Source of the DNA: Leucobacter allii | GTDB lineage: Bacteria > Actinomycetota > Actinomycetes > Actinomycetales > Microbacteriaceae | Direction: 5' to 3' | Length of the DNA: 64,000 bases | Assembly (NCBI RefSeq): GCF_022919155.1 | Contig: NZ_CP095045.1 | Span: 2,976,001-3,040,000 of the forward strand | Notes under the pieces: model-generated | Seen by the model: only the letters and a program-made list of their open reading frames with translations | Database searches by the model: none | Told to the model about the DNA's origin: nothing | Shown: piece by piece, positions 63,341 through 64,000 of the stretch | Layout: each line of letters starts with the position of its first letter | Numbering within the stretch: the first letter of the stretch is position 1 | Made by a program: the position numbers and the translations under genes

Positions 63341-63397
63341 CGTCATCCCATCGCGCGGCCCCCGAGCAGGCCGCCGCCCAGACCCCCGGAGGACCCC

Positions 63398-64000
63398 GTG
63401 AGCACTCCCGACGCCGACGCGCGCGCAGCCGTCACCGAGATCCCGACCAGCTGGGTCGGCCCGATCCGCATCACCGGCGAGGCGGTGACGGGCGAGGTCT
63501 CCGTGCCGCTCGCCACCTACGAGACGCCGCTGTGGCCGTCGGTGGGCCGCGGAGCCCGCATCTCCCGCCGCGTCGAGGGCGGGATCCGCACCGTCGTCAC
63601 CGGCGAGCGCATGACGCGCTCCGTGCTCTTCGTCGCCCCCGGCGCGGTCGCCGCGCAACGGGCCGCGCGGACCATCGAGGCGCGGCTCGGGGAGCTGCAG
63701 GAGCTCGTCGAGTCGGGCAGCCGCTTCGCCCGCCTCCTCGAGGCCCATCCCGAGATCGTGGGCAACCTCCTCTTCGTGCGCTTCGCCTTCTCCACGGGCG
63801 ACGCCTCGGGGCACAACATGGTCACGAACGCCGCGGACGCACTCATGGAGCGCATCCTGTCGTGGGGCCTCGGCATCGACTACGGCTCGATCTCGGGCAA
63901 CTACTGCTCCGACAAGAAGGCGACGGCCGTGAACGGGATCCTCGGGCGCGGCCGCAGCGTGGTCGCCGAGATCCTGATTCCGCACGAGATCGTCCGCGAC
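63398..64000 (+). CDS. mvaA: HMG-CoA reductase, class I-like (5' part only)
   Basis: The first 201 codons of an NADPH-dependent reductase making mevalonate from HMG-CoA; the gene continues beyond the window. The visible part begins VSTPDADARAAVTEIPTSWV. It has LATYETPLWPSVGRGARISR (with the catalytic Glu), FSTGDASGHNMVTNAADALM (the DxxGxNM-type motif) and GSISGNYCSDKKATAVNGIL (catalytic Lys region), like class I reductases. GTG 63398 has GGAGGA about 5 bases ahead. An ATG overlapping the isomerase stop (63337) is out of frame. The order mvaK1-mvaD-mvaK2-fni-HMGR matches the mevalonate cluster of Streptomyces CL190. Confidence 0.92.
   Translation, partial: MSTPDADARAAVTEIPTSWVGPIRITGEAVTGEVSVPLATYETPLWPSVGRGARISRRVEGGIRTVVTGERMTRSVLFVAPGAVAAQRAARTIEARLGELQELVESGSRFARLLEAHPEIVGNLLFVRFAFSTGDASGHNMVTNAADALMERILSWGLGIDYGSISGNYCSDKKATAVNGILGRGRSVVAEILIPHEIVRD

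Noticed and set aside
63337..63397. ATG overlapping the isomerase stop as the start of HMG-CoA reductase
   Set aside because: It is out of frame with the reductase sequence; GTG 63398 with GGAGGA upstream is in frame.

Overview
The window is about 64 kb of very GC-rich, densely coding DNA with frequent GTG starts, 4-base stop/start overlaps and several probable leaderless genes. It carries menaquinone biosynthesis genes, a class Ib ribonucleotide reductase (nrdHIEF) and a complete-looking mevalonate operon. Together these point to a high-GC Gram-positive actinobacterium. A member of the Microbacteriaceae (Leucobacter-like) would fit, but that placement is inference, not proof. I see no rRNA, tRNA, CRISPR array, insertion sequence or prophage, so this looks like ordinary chromosome with some accessory cassettes.

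Layout. 0-4.3 kb: end of a VOC-like gene, a TetR regulator with a thiolase-like enzyme, and a divergent YeiH-type exporter/LysR pair. 4.3-11.1 kb: ferredoxin-NADP reductase, polyprenyl diphosphate synthase and MenG (with a long histone-H1-like tail), a SulP transporter and MenF. 11.1-15.2 kb: PPK2, an M20 peptidase, a PucR-type regulator and a repeat-rich intergenic region. 15.2-25.6 kb: MenD, a PLDc_N protein and a DUF4229 protein, then an SBP-VWA lipoprotein/membrane protein/TelA operon, then MenA-MenE and a small zinc-ribbon protein. 25.6-31.4 kb: FUSC-family transporter, CoA-transferase A/B with a divergent IclR regulator, a second M20 peptidase and its TetR partner. 31.6-38.9 kb: small membrane proteins, a polysaccharide deacetylase and an MFS transporter. 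39-43 kb: nrdHIEF with two NrdR boxes and a DnaA box upstream. 43.3-47.5 kb: a hypothetical gene and a TetR/degenerate-ABC/YhgE-Pip operon. 47.7-55 kb: a peptide-type ABC importer led by a C45-family acyl-hydrolase, with a divergent RpiR regulator. 55.2-58.8 kb: RlmH, an aminotransferase and an ABC exporter. 59-64 kb: mevalonate kinase, mevalonate diphosphate decarboxylase, phosphomevalonate kinase, type 2 IPP isomerase and the start of HMG-CoA reductase.

How it fits together. The mevalonate operon makes IPP and DMAPP. The trans-polyprenyl synthase extends them, and MenF/MenD/MenE/MenA/MenG make the naphthoquinone ring, prenylate it and methylate it to menaquinone. MenB, MenC and MenH are not in the window. 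Several regulator genes sit divergent from, or at the head of, their probable targets and have palindromes overlapping their promoters.

The least ordinary features are these: the MenG fusion to a Lys/Ala/Pro-rich tail carrying perfect 18-bp tandem repeats; the three-gene SBP-VWA/TelA cassette lying among men genes; an ABC-like protein that has lost its Walker A, signature and Walker B residues but sits in an operon with a YhgE/Pip protein; a five-copy dispersed palindromic intergenic element; and three genes with -35/-10 hexamers placed so that transcription should begin at the start codon.
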